Assembly (NCBI GenBank): GCA_028023455.1
Contig: JAQFVV010000258.1
Location: forward strand, 672,501-736,500
Source: Epiperipatus broadwayi
Lineage: Eukaryota > Onychophora > Udeonychophora > Euonychophora > Peripatidae
Reading direction: 5' to 3'
DNA: 64,000 nt
The notes below the pieces were generated by a model. That model did no database searches. It saw nothing but the letters and a program-made list of their open reading frames with translations, and was not told the origin of the DNA. Made by a program: the position numbers and the translations under genes. Shown piece after piece: positions 49,501 to 60,930 of the stretch. Each line of letters starts with the position of its first letter. The first letter of the stretch is position 1.

Positions 49501-50079
49501 CAAGTTGTCTCTTAAATCTTCTGCACATTATTAGATTTTATTGTTACCCCTGGTAGACTTTTTGTAAGCTTTCAACTCTTGATTTTATTATTACACCATT
49601 ATTTTATATCAGAATTCAATAAATTGAACTTGATTTTATAGTAATATACATTTGAAAATTAAAAAAAAAAAACTAGAAATTCCTATTTAAATGTATAGCA
49701 GAGCATAGTAATTCCAGAAAATGAATGAAATATTTTATAATTAAAATTTGTTTTTATAATGCAAACAAACTTATTATTGAAGCCAAAAATTATTCAGAAA
49801 ATCAAAATGTTCAGATAATCATAAGTACATAGAATAACCAACTTATATAAATAAAATGTATTTACATAATTTTATTATATTATTGATGTATTTTGAAATA
49901 TTAAATATGAAAACTAACAGATTTAGACAATACTTGGTAAAATAACCAAAACATTTTGAAATAATAATATACACTCATATTGAAGTGGATACTAATTTAA
50001 CAATATATAAAATTATGTGAATAAAAAAGCATCCAAATAATATCATACATAATTAAAATGGATAAAAACAGATGAAAAT
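49501..50079. other. No gene seen
   Basis: AT-rich separator between the hAT fossil and the PLE-D fragment. Confidence 0.5.
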
Positions 50080-50895
50080 TTAATGTGTATTCAGTTTCTT
50101 GATCTTAAAATAACTAGAAATCAATGTATGCTGGATTACTGTATGACCATTAAACCAATAGTAAAAAGAGGTTATATTCCATATAAATCAAAAGTGCCAA
50201 TGTCACCCAAAATGGCAGGTTTAAAGTCCTTCTTTGCAAATATTCATCGGATAAAGGCAAAAAAATTGAAATATATTCAAATGTATTGTTAAATGTTGGC
50301 TACAATTATAATCATATATATATAATGTTATTAGAGATTTTAATACAAAATATAAGAATAACAATTTTAATAATAATATTGATTCTCCTGCTAATAAAAA
50401 AAATATGGATATCAATACCTTATATTTCAAGTGATCAAGTAAATTTTATAAGGAAAATGTATAAAGGTATATGTGATATTGCATTGTACACACCTCCTAC
50501 ATTAAACAAATTAATAAATAAGATAAAAACTCATTTATAAATAAAAATTGTGTCATTTATAAATGGATATGTAGGTGTGATAGTGGATATATAGGTGAAT
50601 CAAGATATACATTGGAAAAAAGAACTAAAGAGCACTTGCTGTTATTAAAACGGGTTCTGAAATCGAAACAAAATTGTAAAGTAGATAATAATATTTCAGC
50701 ATCAGTTTTTTACGACCATAATAAGTCATGTATTTATGGTTCTGACTTCAATTTTAATAATGTAAAAAATATTGCAAATTAAAAAAAATAACAATAAAAG
50801 AAAAATAAAGGAAGCTATGCTAATATACAAATACAAACATGACTTAATTAACAGGCAGGCAGCAAACGTTAAGATCACGAAATTGTAAGAAGGTG
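50080..50895 (+). pseudogene. PLE-D fragment: end of RT, linker and GIY-YIG
   Basis: Starts with FLDLKITRNQCMLDYCMTIK and KRGYIPYKSKVPMSPKMAGL, a clear relative of the PLE-C linker (KRGHIQ...FAGL). After frame changes come YKGICDIALYTPPTLNKLIN (the PLE-C FQLCFHTPPNTNRIIN block), then the endonuclease core CVIYKWICRCDSGYIGESRY (50549-50607), TLEKRTKEHL, and INRQAANVKITKL near the end. The overlapping frames show at least three shifts. It is more diverged from PLE-C than the PLE-C copies are from each other, so I give it a separate family label. Confidence 0.65.
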
Positions 50896-52764
50896 AGCCT
50901 TTCGAAGTGTTAGTTGACAAAGATTACTAGGATAATCAAAAGCACTCCTAAGTGGATAAAATTTTTAATTATCTAATTACTGTATTTATAAATATTTAAT
51001 TATAGAGAAGTAATTGTGTGTTTTTTATCATAAATAAAATACATCATATCCCTGTTAATATCAAAGTCTTTTAATACTAAAAAATCCCCTAACAAGATTA
51101 TTACTTTCTATTCTACTTCATATTTCATTTTAAAAAATCTAAATAAAATTGCAACTTAATTAATTAGATTTCCCAATCCACAAAATGTTTCAGTAAGGGC
51201 ACGGTTTTAAAAAATATTTGTAATTAACAAAATAAACCCATTACTATTTTCAAAGTTGTTTTTTTTTTCAGGTTTTTTTTAATTTATTAATTAAATATGT
51301 TTATATTTACATATTTATTTATAGTTTGACTACACGTGCTATTACATATTTATATATACATACACCCATATATATAAACATTTTATAAATTCATCCATAC
51401 AAACTTGCATATACACAATAATTGCCTGGTAGTCATATTTAAATAAATGTTCAAATTAACTCTAATATTGTAAATAATACTACTAAATTCCCTATTTAAA
51501 GTAGATATTTCTTCAACCATATAAAATTAGCCCACCCTGTTTGCTAGTATCAGTATCTACATTGCCCTTAGAAATTAAAAATATTTCAAGACAGCTATAA
51601 TTATATTTGCCTGAGTTAACTGCAACTCATCTGGTGAAAATGTCTGGATTACAGAATTCTTTAAATAAGCTGGTTAACCTAGATAATCTTTTTTTTTTTT
51701 AATTCCCTGTTTGAAATTTATTACAATTTATAGTATCTCCTGGGCAAAATTCTAAAAAATTTTATTTCTCAAAGCATATATCTGATATAAACATAAATAA
51801 TTTATCTAGTATGCACCTGTGAGTTAAAAGTAATATAGTTTAAGTCAAAGAGCAAAACACTAGTTATAAAGGTAATAATATTGATTAATCTGCTTCATTC
51901 AATTTGTTCGGCAAAAGAACAGCAAAATATGACAACTATTTCCTAAGATTTTTTTCAGCAAACTTTTATAAAATCCACAGATCGAAAAATGTTTAATTCT
52001 GTTAATTAAAAATAATAATAATAACCTGCACGCTTTTTGTTCACTATCAATATTTCTTTAAAACGTATAAGTGATTAACCTGTATCCACCAAAAAAAAAA
52101 AAAAAAATGCTTTTCAAATGACAGACTTTATCAAACAGGATAAATATGCTATGCCTAACTAACCATCGAATATTTGTGCGATTGTGATTTAGGGATTTCT
52201 GCATTGATTAGGTAACATGTTTTTAAAAAAAGGAAGTTATAAATCTAGTTGTGATTAAATATGTGGTTATTTTTAAAGTAATACTCAATAAATAGTACAT
52301 TATATCATAAATTACATACACTAATTACATATTATAATACTTTACCAGCTCAAAAGCATATAGAAAATAAAATAAGATAGGAACTATAAAAAGAATTTAG
52401 TCGAAACGTTGGAGTATATTTTTGTACATTATAATAATTAATATAATAAATCAATATTTATAAAAATAAAAAAAAGATGTGTGCAGTTTGTTGTATATAT
52501 ATTGAAAATAAGATAGGGGATGATCTATATAAATAAACCTAGTCTTGACAGGTAATACAAAAAAGTGCACATTACCCATTGCCTAATCCGTTTGTTTCTC
52601 CTTCTAATTGATATTTTTTCTTTCCCTCTCTCTTTTTTTTTTTTTTTTTTGCAGCTTTACTATTTTAATTGCTTGTTTTCATATATTAGATATTTATTAA
52701 AGAAATCTGTATTCTTTCTGTTTTATATAGTGTTTCCTAAAGGTTTCTGCTGATGGTATTTTAG
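50896..52764. other. No gene seen
   Basis: AT-rich DNA with homopolymers; no linked repeat recognised. A stop-rich continuation of the PLE-D 3' region may occupy the first 100 bp. Confidence 0.45.
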
Positions 52765-53222
52765 TTGTATATTGGACTATTTCCATTATCTAATCATATA
52801 TTGAATGTCTTTAAAAGAATTTGACTCTATTTAAATATTCCAAATACATTCAACTGTTAGTAATAGCACACAGGTTAGTATATGTACAATGTTTTGAGAG
52901 GTAATATTCTCCCCTTTTCTCAAGTGTTGCTGGCCTGACCAATGGCAGTAATAATGTGGGAAATGAATATTAAATTTTGAGGTAACACTCTAACCTAAGT
53001 GATCCTGTCAAAGGACAATAGTCAGTAAAAATTTCATATACTTATTTATAAGCTTCCTCCTGATTTCTCCACTTTTTCTTAAGAGCAAAGTTGATGAGTG
53101 GTTTCAATATATTATGTAGAGTCACACTAGGTTGACTTATGAAGTTATTCATCATTCCCATGTGAGCAGCTTCTTTAAATTTTCTTCTTTGTATCTTTTT
53201 TTCTTTATCCATTTTCCAAATT
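52765..53222 (-). mobile_element. PLE-B left copy of a head-to-head pair, 5'-truncated
   Basis: Minus-strand copy matching 53755-54265 in inverted orientation: the last coding block (ATTTGGAAAATGGATAAAG near 53222, AAAGAAGCTGCTCACATGG near 53175), CATCAACTTTGCTCTTAAGA near 53090, the tRNA-like segment, the hammerhead-like core at 52890-52925 (TTGAGAA, GGGAG/CTCTC stem, AAAAC), and the terminal GGAAATAGTCCAATA at 52771-52785. It is truncated just inside the GIY-YIG domain. Confidence 0.7.
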
Positions 53223-53860
53223 CAACATAATTTCATTGGTAAATACAGCCAAATACTTAGCATATAGATCCAATCACCCTAAAAACACAAAACATGAAGT
53301 TATACTATCGCTATAGAAGAGAGCAAAATAGGTTTATTCAGAAGCCAGTGATTTGGAAAAAAGAAAAGAATTATATAGAACAAACTCTTATGAAAAATGA
53401 TTATCCATCAGCTGTTATTAAGATAACTTTAAATAAACAAAAAAAAAAATCAAAAAAATAAACAATTATTGGTATGGCAGTGTATCCATACCTACCAAAA
53501 ATAGCAGACAAATTAAGGAAAATGTGCAATCCGAACAGCTTTCCAGAGCCATACAACACTATGAGGAATTCTAACATCTACAAAGGCCAAATTTGAAATG
53601 TTGAAAAGCAAAAACTGCATTTGTAAAATATCATTTGAATGTTATATTGGTGAGACTGATCATCCCACTGAAAAGTAATTGCACAAACACAAACTGATAA
53701 TTAGAAGAGAGAAAACAGATGTGTCTAAGATAGCAGATCAAGAATGTACCAAGGAACATATTTTCAATTGGGAAAATACACAAATATTGGACAGAAAAGA
53801 AAAGGTGCAAAGAAGAAAATTTAAAGCTGCTCATATGACAATTCAAACAATTCCATAAGT
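53215..53860 (+). pseudogene. PLE-B right copy of the pair: linker and GIY-YIG
   Basis: Blocks in order: VNTAKYLAYRSNHPKNTKHE (about 53220-53310), GMAVYPYLPKIADKLRKMCN near 53470-53535, then the endonuclease CICKISFECYIGETDHPTEK (53607-53675), LHKHKL, SKIADQECTKEHIFNWENTQ near 53730-53785, and RRKFKAAHMTIQTIP near 53810-53857 ending in a stop. Internal stops and shifts exist between 53310 and 53600. This is the best preserved PLE-B coding region here. The catalytic-type helix is KFKAAHM rather than KEAxxx, suggesting loss of the active-site Glu. Confidence 0.7.
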
Positions 53861-54265
53861 TAATCTTTCTACATAATGTATAGAAACCACTAATCAACTT
53901 TGCTCTTAGGAAAAGGTGGAGAAATCAGAAGGTATCTCATAGATGAGTATATGAAATTTCTACTGCCTGTTGTCTTTGGCAGGATGGCTCAGTTTGTTAA
54001 AGAATTATCTTAAAATTCAATATTCAAGAATCTAATTGTCCAGATTCAATTCTCATGCCAGTACTATCACTGGTCAGGCCAGCAATACCTGATGAAAAGG
54101 GTAGAATAATGCCTCTCAAAACATTGTGCAAATACTAACCTGTTTGATGTCCTACTACTAACAGTTGAATGTATTTGGAACATTTAAATAAAGTTAAATT
54201 TATCTAAAGACATTCAATACTCATATTAGATGATGGAAATAGTCCAAAATATAAATCTAATTTAA
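53861..54265 (+). repeat. PLE-B 3' terminal module with tRNA-like and hammerhead-like parts
   Basis: After the stop: AATCAACTTTGCTCTTAGGA, a tRNA-like segment with TGGCTCAGTTTG (A-box-like, 53984-53995) and AGATTCAATTCT (B-box-like, about 54042-54053), GGTCAGGCCAGCAATA, CTGATGA (54089-54095), an imperfect stem ending CTCTC, AAAAC (54118-54122), AACCTGTTTGATG, and the end GATGGAAATAGTCCAAAATA (about 54232-54251). The same order is seen at 48.2-48.5 and 52.8-53.1 kb, so it is a property of the family. Confidence 0.65.
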
Positions 54266-54414
54266 TACCTTTAGTTATTTATAATATGTTTCTTTTTTTT
54301 TTTTTTTTATTTAAACAATACTTCTGTTTCTAACTTATAGCTTAATACTTTCTGTATTTAACAGACATCATTCATATTAGTTGTAAGAGAAAATTTCTAT
54401 AATATTACTTTATT

Positions 54415-54808
54415 CAATACATTTATGAACTGTCTCATAGCTATACTGTTTCAGCCAAATATATCCTTTAAATAAAAAAATTGCCTGAAACTTTGCAGCC
54501 CATTGAAAAGGAAATTCTCTTCAATGTACATTAAAATTCAAGCTAATTTAAATAGGGAATGTGAAATTAATTAAGTAAAGACCTGATGTTGCAAATAAAC
54601 AAGTCTAATTTTAAATATACTTAGAAAAACTACACAGTATTCGTTCTCAAATATAAGAAATAGAAACAATGCATTACATTATCTGAAATCTATACAAAAT
54701 ATTAGTAATGCCCCATAACTTCATTATTTCAGCCACACTCCTTTAAATAAAAAGTAGCTTGAATTTTTGCAGCCCATTGAAAAGAAATCTCTTTAATGTA
54801 TATAGCAA
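54415..54808 (+). repeat. Dispersed repeat R1, two adjacent copies
   Basis: Copy a (54415-54560) and copy b (54665-54808) share TTCAGCC, TCCTTTAAATAAA, TTGCAGCCCATTGAAAAG, AAATCTCTTTAATGTA-like blocks. A third, inverted copy lies at 60394-60560. Copy b is split by the 2.57-kb element: it resumes at 57377 with TATATTAAAATTCAAATTAA, matching the continuation TTAAAATTCAAGCTAATTTA of copy a. No coding is seen; a MITE or SINE relic is possible. Confidence 0.65.
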
Positions 54809-57376
54809 TGAAACAGTAAGATTCGTATTCAAATCTTAAGTTTCACCTTTTTCTGTCGTCTCTCACTGACCAATCTATCCCGCCCAAATTTAAACTTTTT
54901 GGTATCGAATTGTGTGTGTAGCAATATTAAAAATGTATAAACATATGTAGAAATCAGCATAAACACACACACATTTCGATCTCAAATTAAAGGCAATAAA
55001 TAGAGATAAAATAATATAATTTAGATTTCTTTTAGTTATATAATTTTGTATAATTTTAATCATTTATTTTGGATTATAAAGTTCGTATTTATTGCTTTGT
55101 TTAAATTTCGTTTAATAATAATTCTAAAAAAATCTGATGTAATATTTAATTAAAAGTTAAAATAATCTTATGTTCCCTTTTTGTCTTTGATATTTAAAAG
55201 CATCGGTCAGTGATAGATAATAAATTAATTAAAGAAAATTCCCCAAAATGTAATTAGTAAATGTAAAATGTAAACAATAGAACGGCAACTTTCTATAAAT
55301 AAAACCAACAAAATGCATTGATTATCCTCAGGGCAGATTAAGTAGAACCTAAAAATATCTTAACAAAAATGTGAGAGATCAAGATAAAAAAAGAGGCCAT
55401 CTTAGACTGGCTGGAGACATTCACTTAAACTTTAGCTTTGCTCTCGATCACTGAGAGTCTTCAAAACTATAAAAATAATTTGTTCCTGCCAAGGTATGAC
55501 CGAGTAAAGCACCTAGATTATTCTCCATCGGGAGATGGCCCATCGGATGCCAAACTTTCCATTGCCGTCATAAATTCACCATGAAGATCTGCTGCCTGAA
55601 ATAAATGAGAAAGCTGCTGCTGCTGCTGTGAAAGTAAATGAAATATCTAAATACAAGAAAGAAGTGCCACTCGTGAACTTTTTGCTGCTAAACTAATGGA
55701 ATCAGAAAACTTCTTATAAAACAGGTACCTGTCTGTGTTCAAACTCGAGTACTCTAATAACATGCTATAGCTCTTCTTCATATTACCTATCATCTAAATT
55801 GTAAAATGTAAAAACTACCATTTGTATAACTAAATTGAATAATTAATGTAATGTGTAAATGTATCTAATAATCTAGCTTACCTCACTCTATCTTTCTTGG
55901 GTGCGTATTTCTATAATCTACATTTCTATCTATAGTTATTATTTAATTATTGCATGCTCATAATTGTCTCTATTTTTCAAGTTTAAATCTATGATCGCTT
56001 AAAACAATGAATGCGTGTCAAAATTTCATTAATATTTGCTTTCCTAAATAACTTAACTTTCATATAAATCGACACGCATTCAATGCATCAGTTATTGTAA
56101 TGCAGGGGTCTATTACTTCGCAAATGGCTGACGTATTAGTTACAATAATTCCCGATTTATATATGTTTTGTATTTATTAAATCATCATGAATAATTCCAG
56201 AAAATTACATTTCTTTGAGAGTCACCAACATTCTTTAGTAAATGTTGATAATGTAGGGCCGAGTTAGAAATCTATTTAAATCTCATACTAATCGTTTGTA
56301 CAGTATACATGTGTTATGTTTTAGAGACGCGATGACCCATTCCGCCGTGAAATTTCCAGATTCTTCAGGGTTGAAATTAACCCCAGTCGTCCTACACAAG
56401 CGGGCATAATGGGTGCTCCCATACGATTTGACAATGTCATGCAGCCAGTCGGCAAATTGCGACACGTACCGCTTGTCCCTGGTTATGCTTATGTGACACC
56501 TTACTTCGTTGGGCCGAGGCAGAGACCAGCCCGACAGTCTTAAAAACTCATTCGCGGCATTGCAGTTTCAATATACTGCCATTCCATATCGCCTTTCTAA
56601 AGCGTACCATGTGTTCCTTTACTTAGTTTATTATTCTATATATCACTCCGCCTCTGCATTATCTTCATAATTCACTCTCAAATAAATGTTTGCCCTTAGA
56701 CATAAAATAAATATTTTAATTAAATAAATATATGTCCGCCGCTACTCTTAAATCTTACTTTAGACTCTTGCATTGCAAAGGTATAAATTCCCCAAGGCAT
56801 GCATTAGAAATACTTACTCGAGAATTTTAGGTAGCTAGATGACGCCTTCAAATAACTGAATTCTTTTTTTAAACATTACAGTATCGGAAATACCGCTACT
56901 GAAGTCCTCAATATAAAATAATGTCTAAATAAATAAATGTATTCTTTAAAATATAATCATGTCGCAAATCCCGCTACTGAAGCTGTTAGTCCTAAAATAT
57001 TATTAGTAAATGATTGTCTTATTAAAATGTGTGAATAAATAATTTTAAACTATACGTCTGCAGTTACGTTTCATTTATTCGATACCCATTCTATATAATA
57101 TTTCCTCGATTATGTAAATATGAATGTTTAATTAATATTAGTTTGATTATTGGCTAACTCAAGAATAAAATCATGAATCTCTTGCATATCCCTGACCACC
57201 GTGCCTAAGGAAATATTTACTAATGTCGCATCAGATCGTGGATGGTATTGTGGAACCGATAAACTATGTTCGAACTCAGTACCATGGGTGGCTTCGCTAC
57301 TCGATGGTGCTGCTGTTCTGTATGGTGGTCGAATTCTGCACTATGTTTACGAGTCACACGTTTTCTGACTGTTACA
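54809..57376. mobile_element. Unclassified 2.57-kb element, copy 2, with 4-bp target duplication
   Basis: This 2568-bp segment is colinear with copy 1. Ends are TGAAACAGTAAGA and inward TGTAACAGTCAGA. GCAA precedes it (54805-54808) and follows it (57377-57380), a perfect 4-bp duplication. It interrupts repeat R1, whose unbroken sibling lies 260 bp upstream. An internal hairpin TGAATGCGTGT/ACACGCATTCA (near 56010 and 56070) is shared with copy 1. Solo LTR or Ginger-like non-autonomous element are the two best readings. Confidence 0.8.
56283..56582 (-). pseudogene. Unrecognised ORF inside the 2.57-kb element, copy 2
   Basis: Same frame as in copy 1. The ATG at 56580-56582 is followed after three codons by TGA (56568-56570) where copy 1 has CGA. 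Beyond it the frame is open for 94 codons: NCNAANEFLRLSGWSLPRPN, EVRCHISITRDKRYVSQFAD, WLHDIVKSYGSTHYARLCRT, TGVNFNPEESGNFTAEWVIA and an SLKH... end, stop at 56283-56285. No signal peptide or membrane segment is visible. The two copies carry different lesions, so the parent ORF was intact, about 101 codons. Function is unknown; a captured host exon or an accessory element protein are both possible. Confidence 0.55.
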
Positions 57377-60300
57377 GCAATAATATTGTATATATTAAAA
57401 TTCAAATTAATTTAAATTGCTTTTAAATTTATTAAATTTTATGGTTTATGTGGTTAATTTATAAAACTATGGAAGAATAAACAATTTTAACTATCTGCCC
57501 GTTCAATGAGGCAGCTGGCTGATGAAATTCCAAGAAAAACAACAAAAATGTGGAAGAAAGAAAAGCCCATCAAAATGAATTGTATGCAGGTCAGCTATAT
57601 AAATACATTCCGTGATTTTAAAAAAATCCAGAATTACATTCATTTATTTGTGATAGATATAAACCTCATTATGTTTCTATGGATATCATAGTATTTCACA
57701 TGAAGGAAATTTACAAGATTGATCAACTCAACTTATATGTGATAATAAGAAATTTAAACTTCACTTTTGTGAGTTAAAAAAAAGGGTAGTATTGATTCTT
57801 CATTTGATTATAACTGGATTGTGTCATTAAAGGAATTCTCTTTGCACATTATTTTCAATGAAAAAGGAAAATTAAAGCCAGTGATGGGTAATTTTGCATA
57901 TATTGTTTTTGAAAACTGGATATTTATATATTTAAAAAAAACATTGTAAATTAAATGCAAAGGGAATTAAATTGCAATCTGCATTAGTTACCACACATGC
58001 ATATATTCTCTACTCAAAGAAAAATTATCTCTATACCTTAGGATTGGAAATAAAGACCCGGAAGCTATGAGGGATCACTGGATAGTGAGTGAAAATGGAC
58101 AGACTTTCACTTATATGGTATGATTTCTATGCATATATATATATATATATAATATATCCATACAGATATATATTAATGTAACGACATATTTATATATCGT
58201 TACAATATATATATATATGCTAAAGGAAAGAGAATATTTACATTTTAGTGTAAAAACATAGGTAAATAGTATATATATATAGGTATGATAGAATTCATGT
58301 TATAAAAGTGGTCAGAAAGATTCATTTTGTTCTTATTTAGGCTCTTATCTGATAATATAAGTTAATATGACCTGATCTTTTCAAATACTTAATTTTTTGT
58401 ATATTCAAAATTTAATTTGAGAATATTGGATAGAAACGTGTTTAAATATAACATTTTTTTTGTTTGTTTAATTATTTGGATATTACATTAATAAAGAAAT
58501 AGAAATCAATTTTTATTTGATCACAATTTTTTTTTCATTATCTATCATATGTAAAATCTCAGGAAGATATTAAAAATCTCACCTTCCATTTTTATAGATC
58601 ATATTACTGTCTTGCAGTGCATTTTGGAGTTCCACACGCATAGACTTTAGTATTTTTATTGATTTTAGTCTATTGCAAACATCGATTGTTTTTTTTTATG
58701 ATTTTGGTCATTATTGTTATCAATTTTTATTATAAACCAATAAATTTATAGAGTTGATTTAAAATCTGGTGAATCTGTAATTATTTCTTTTGAATGTGCA
58801 AGATAATTTTGATAATTAAAACTTGACCCAAGATCAAACCCACCTTGGTAGATGAACTAAAATTAGATATGTTTTCATATATCTTTTTTATTACATATAA
58901 ATTTTATATTTATTACTGCATTTAAATATTTGTTTACTTATTTAAGTCAATATTACTAATAGAATTAATTTCACTAGCTCAGAGTTGATTATTTGCTTAT
59001 CTTGTCCGATTATAAAAATCTTAATTATGTTCTCTCATTAGTTAGAATGACTTATCTTAATTAGTTTTCAAATTTCTTTAAAGTGGAGGTCATAAATTTC
59101 ATTAACTAGCCTAACCGAATATTATCCTTGGTTTGGATGGCTGCCAATTATTGTCATATATAGCTTAATTGTTACAAAGCCCATTTTATAATCAATTAAT
59201 TGGAGATTTAGGTAGATGAACAATCTCAATGATTGTAAGTTAGCAAATGTCCAATAGAAACCTAGGGTGTATTTTATATAATGTAATTGGGTACTGCAAA
59301 AACGTAAAATTATCTAATGAAATTTACCGATAATAAATTCTTGTGGAGTATTTCATTTTTGAATATAACTGAAGCAATAATTATGTACTGATCTACTGTA
59401 GGGTATGAATGACATGTTTATATTATATTTAACGTTTTATTAAAATAGACGTTAAAATTGAGTAAAGGTTTATATTAAATTATTATAAATATTGTGTAGT
59501 TTATTAAACATTTTCAAAATGTGATTATAATTATTTAGAAACTAGTCACTTTAAATAGTATGTTTTAAATATTAAAATAAATTTGAATTCCTATCAGTAA
59601 TATTAAATCCATAAAGTATGTTGGAATTTAGTTAGTTATTGATTCAAATTGAGTTTCATTCAATTATCGATTAAACAGATATCTCAAGTATACTCACTGT
59701 TTAGGCCAATGATATACGATTTCATTTCTTATTGCAGTTTACTTTGGAATTGTGGATAGATTTGTTGATGTCTGAGGCAGTGATTTCATTTGCTTTATTT
59801 TGTTTTAAATATAATCCGAATCAATTAGATTTTAATAAAGAGATTGTTAGTATTTTATGATAGTGCAATGGACAACTTAAATAATTATATATGGAAAATA
59901 TTATTGCCTAGTGTGATCGATAATTGAGCTAGATAATTTTACACACGTTCTAACAGTTACTATTTGTTTAAGATGTTTTTGCTCTGTGATAAAGAATATA
60001 AATCTTGAGGGCATTTCTTTATGACAAACGACTGAACAAATGCAGAGAGATAGTGAGATAGAAAATCCATTATTATAGTGACAAAGTAGCTACCCAATGC
60101 TGATCACGTGCATGTGGTAATTATTATAAAATGCCAAATCAACATTAGAAGTGTTATAAAGTGGCATTCCACATTTAGGTTAGATCTATAATATTATGAA
60201 TGATGTTTCAATTCTTAAAGATAGTAAAGTATATTATATTATTATCCCATATTATAATCAATAGTCCAGTACAAAATGTTAACCCACAATTGAGCTAGAT

Positions 60301-60393
60301 TTTGTTCAGATTAGATTGATCATCTTCCTGGCATCATCATCTTTTTTATTATATTACTATATATATATATAAAACATCATTTCACTATAGATT
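57377..60393. other. Gene-free AT-rich stretch
   Basis: It begins with the continuation of R1 copy b (to about 57415). Afterwards no coding similarity was recognised. (TA)n tracts lie near 58135-58155 and 58205-58220. The 61-codon frame at 57506 has no family resemblance. Confidence 0.5.
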
Positions 60394-60560
60394 GAAGAGA
60401 ATTTCCTTTCCAATGGGCTGCAAAAATTCAGGCTATTCCTTATTTAAAGAGAAAGTGTGGCTTAAACAATAAAATTATGGGACACTTTAAATATTTTATA
60501 TAGATTTCAGCTAGTGTTATGCATTGTTTTTATTACATTTTTTTTGTATTTCTAATGATA
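60394..60560 (-). repeat. Dispersed repeat R1, inverted copy
   Basis: Minus strand reads AACAATGCATAACACTAGCT, GAAATCTATATAAAAT, AGCCACACTTTC, TTTGCAGCCCATTGGAAAGG, AAATTCTCTTCAAT, in the same order as copy b at 54.7 kb. Confidence 0.65.
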
Positions 60561-60653
60561 TGAGTTTCATACTTTGCTTCAAAGGAAGTAATAGGTTAAG
60601 ATGTGAACTGATACACAGCTGAATAGTTTATTCTTTCGAGTCGAAATATAAAA

Positions 60654-60930
60654 ATGATGCAGAGTGCTTTTGAAAATTATATTATTCTCATAATCAAAGT
60701 TGGGGTAAGTTGTAAAGTGATGGAGTGAATATGCAAGTATATATACATTATTGTGGAAATTCAAATTTCTGTAAAATTAGTGGGTGTTAAAAAATATCAC
60801 TCGCTAATTTCACATAAATTTGAATTTTCATAAGAATATTTATACTTACACACATTTTCACTCCATCACTTTACAACTTACCTCAGATAGGATTATGAGA
60901 GTAATGTAACTCTCGAATGCATTCAGTGCA
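60654..60930. mobile_element. Hairpin MITE, about 275 bp
   Basis: Inverted arms of about 130 bp meet near 60790: TAAGTTGTAAAGTGATGGAG (60712-60727 region) pairs with CTCCATCACTTTACAACTTA (near 60865-60885), AAATTCAAATTT with its partner near 60830, and TATTCTCATAATC with GATTATGAGAGTA at 60890-60905. Non-coding. Confidence 0.7.
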
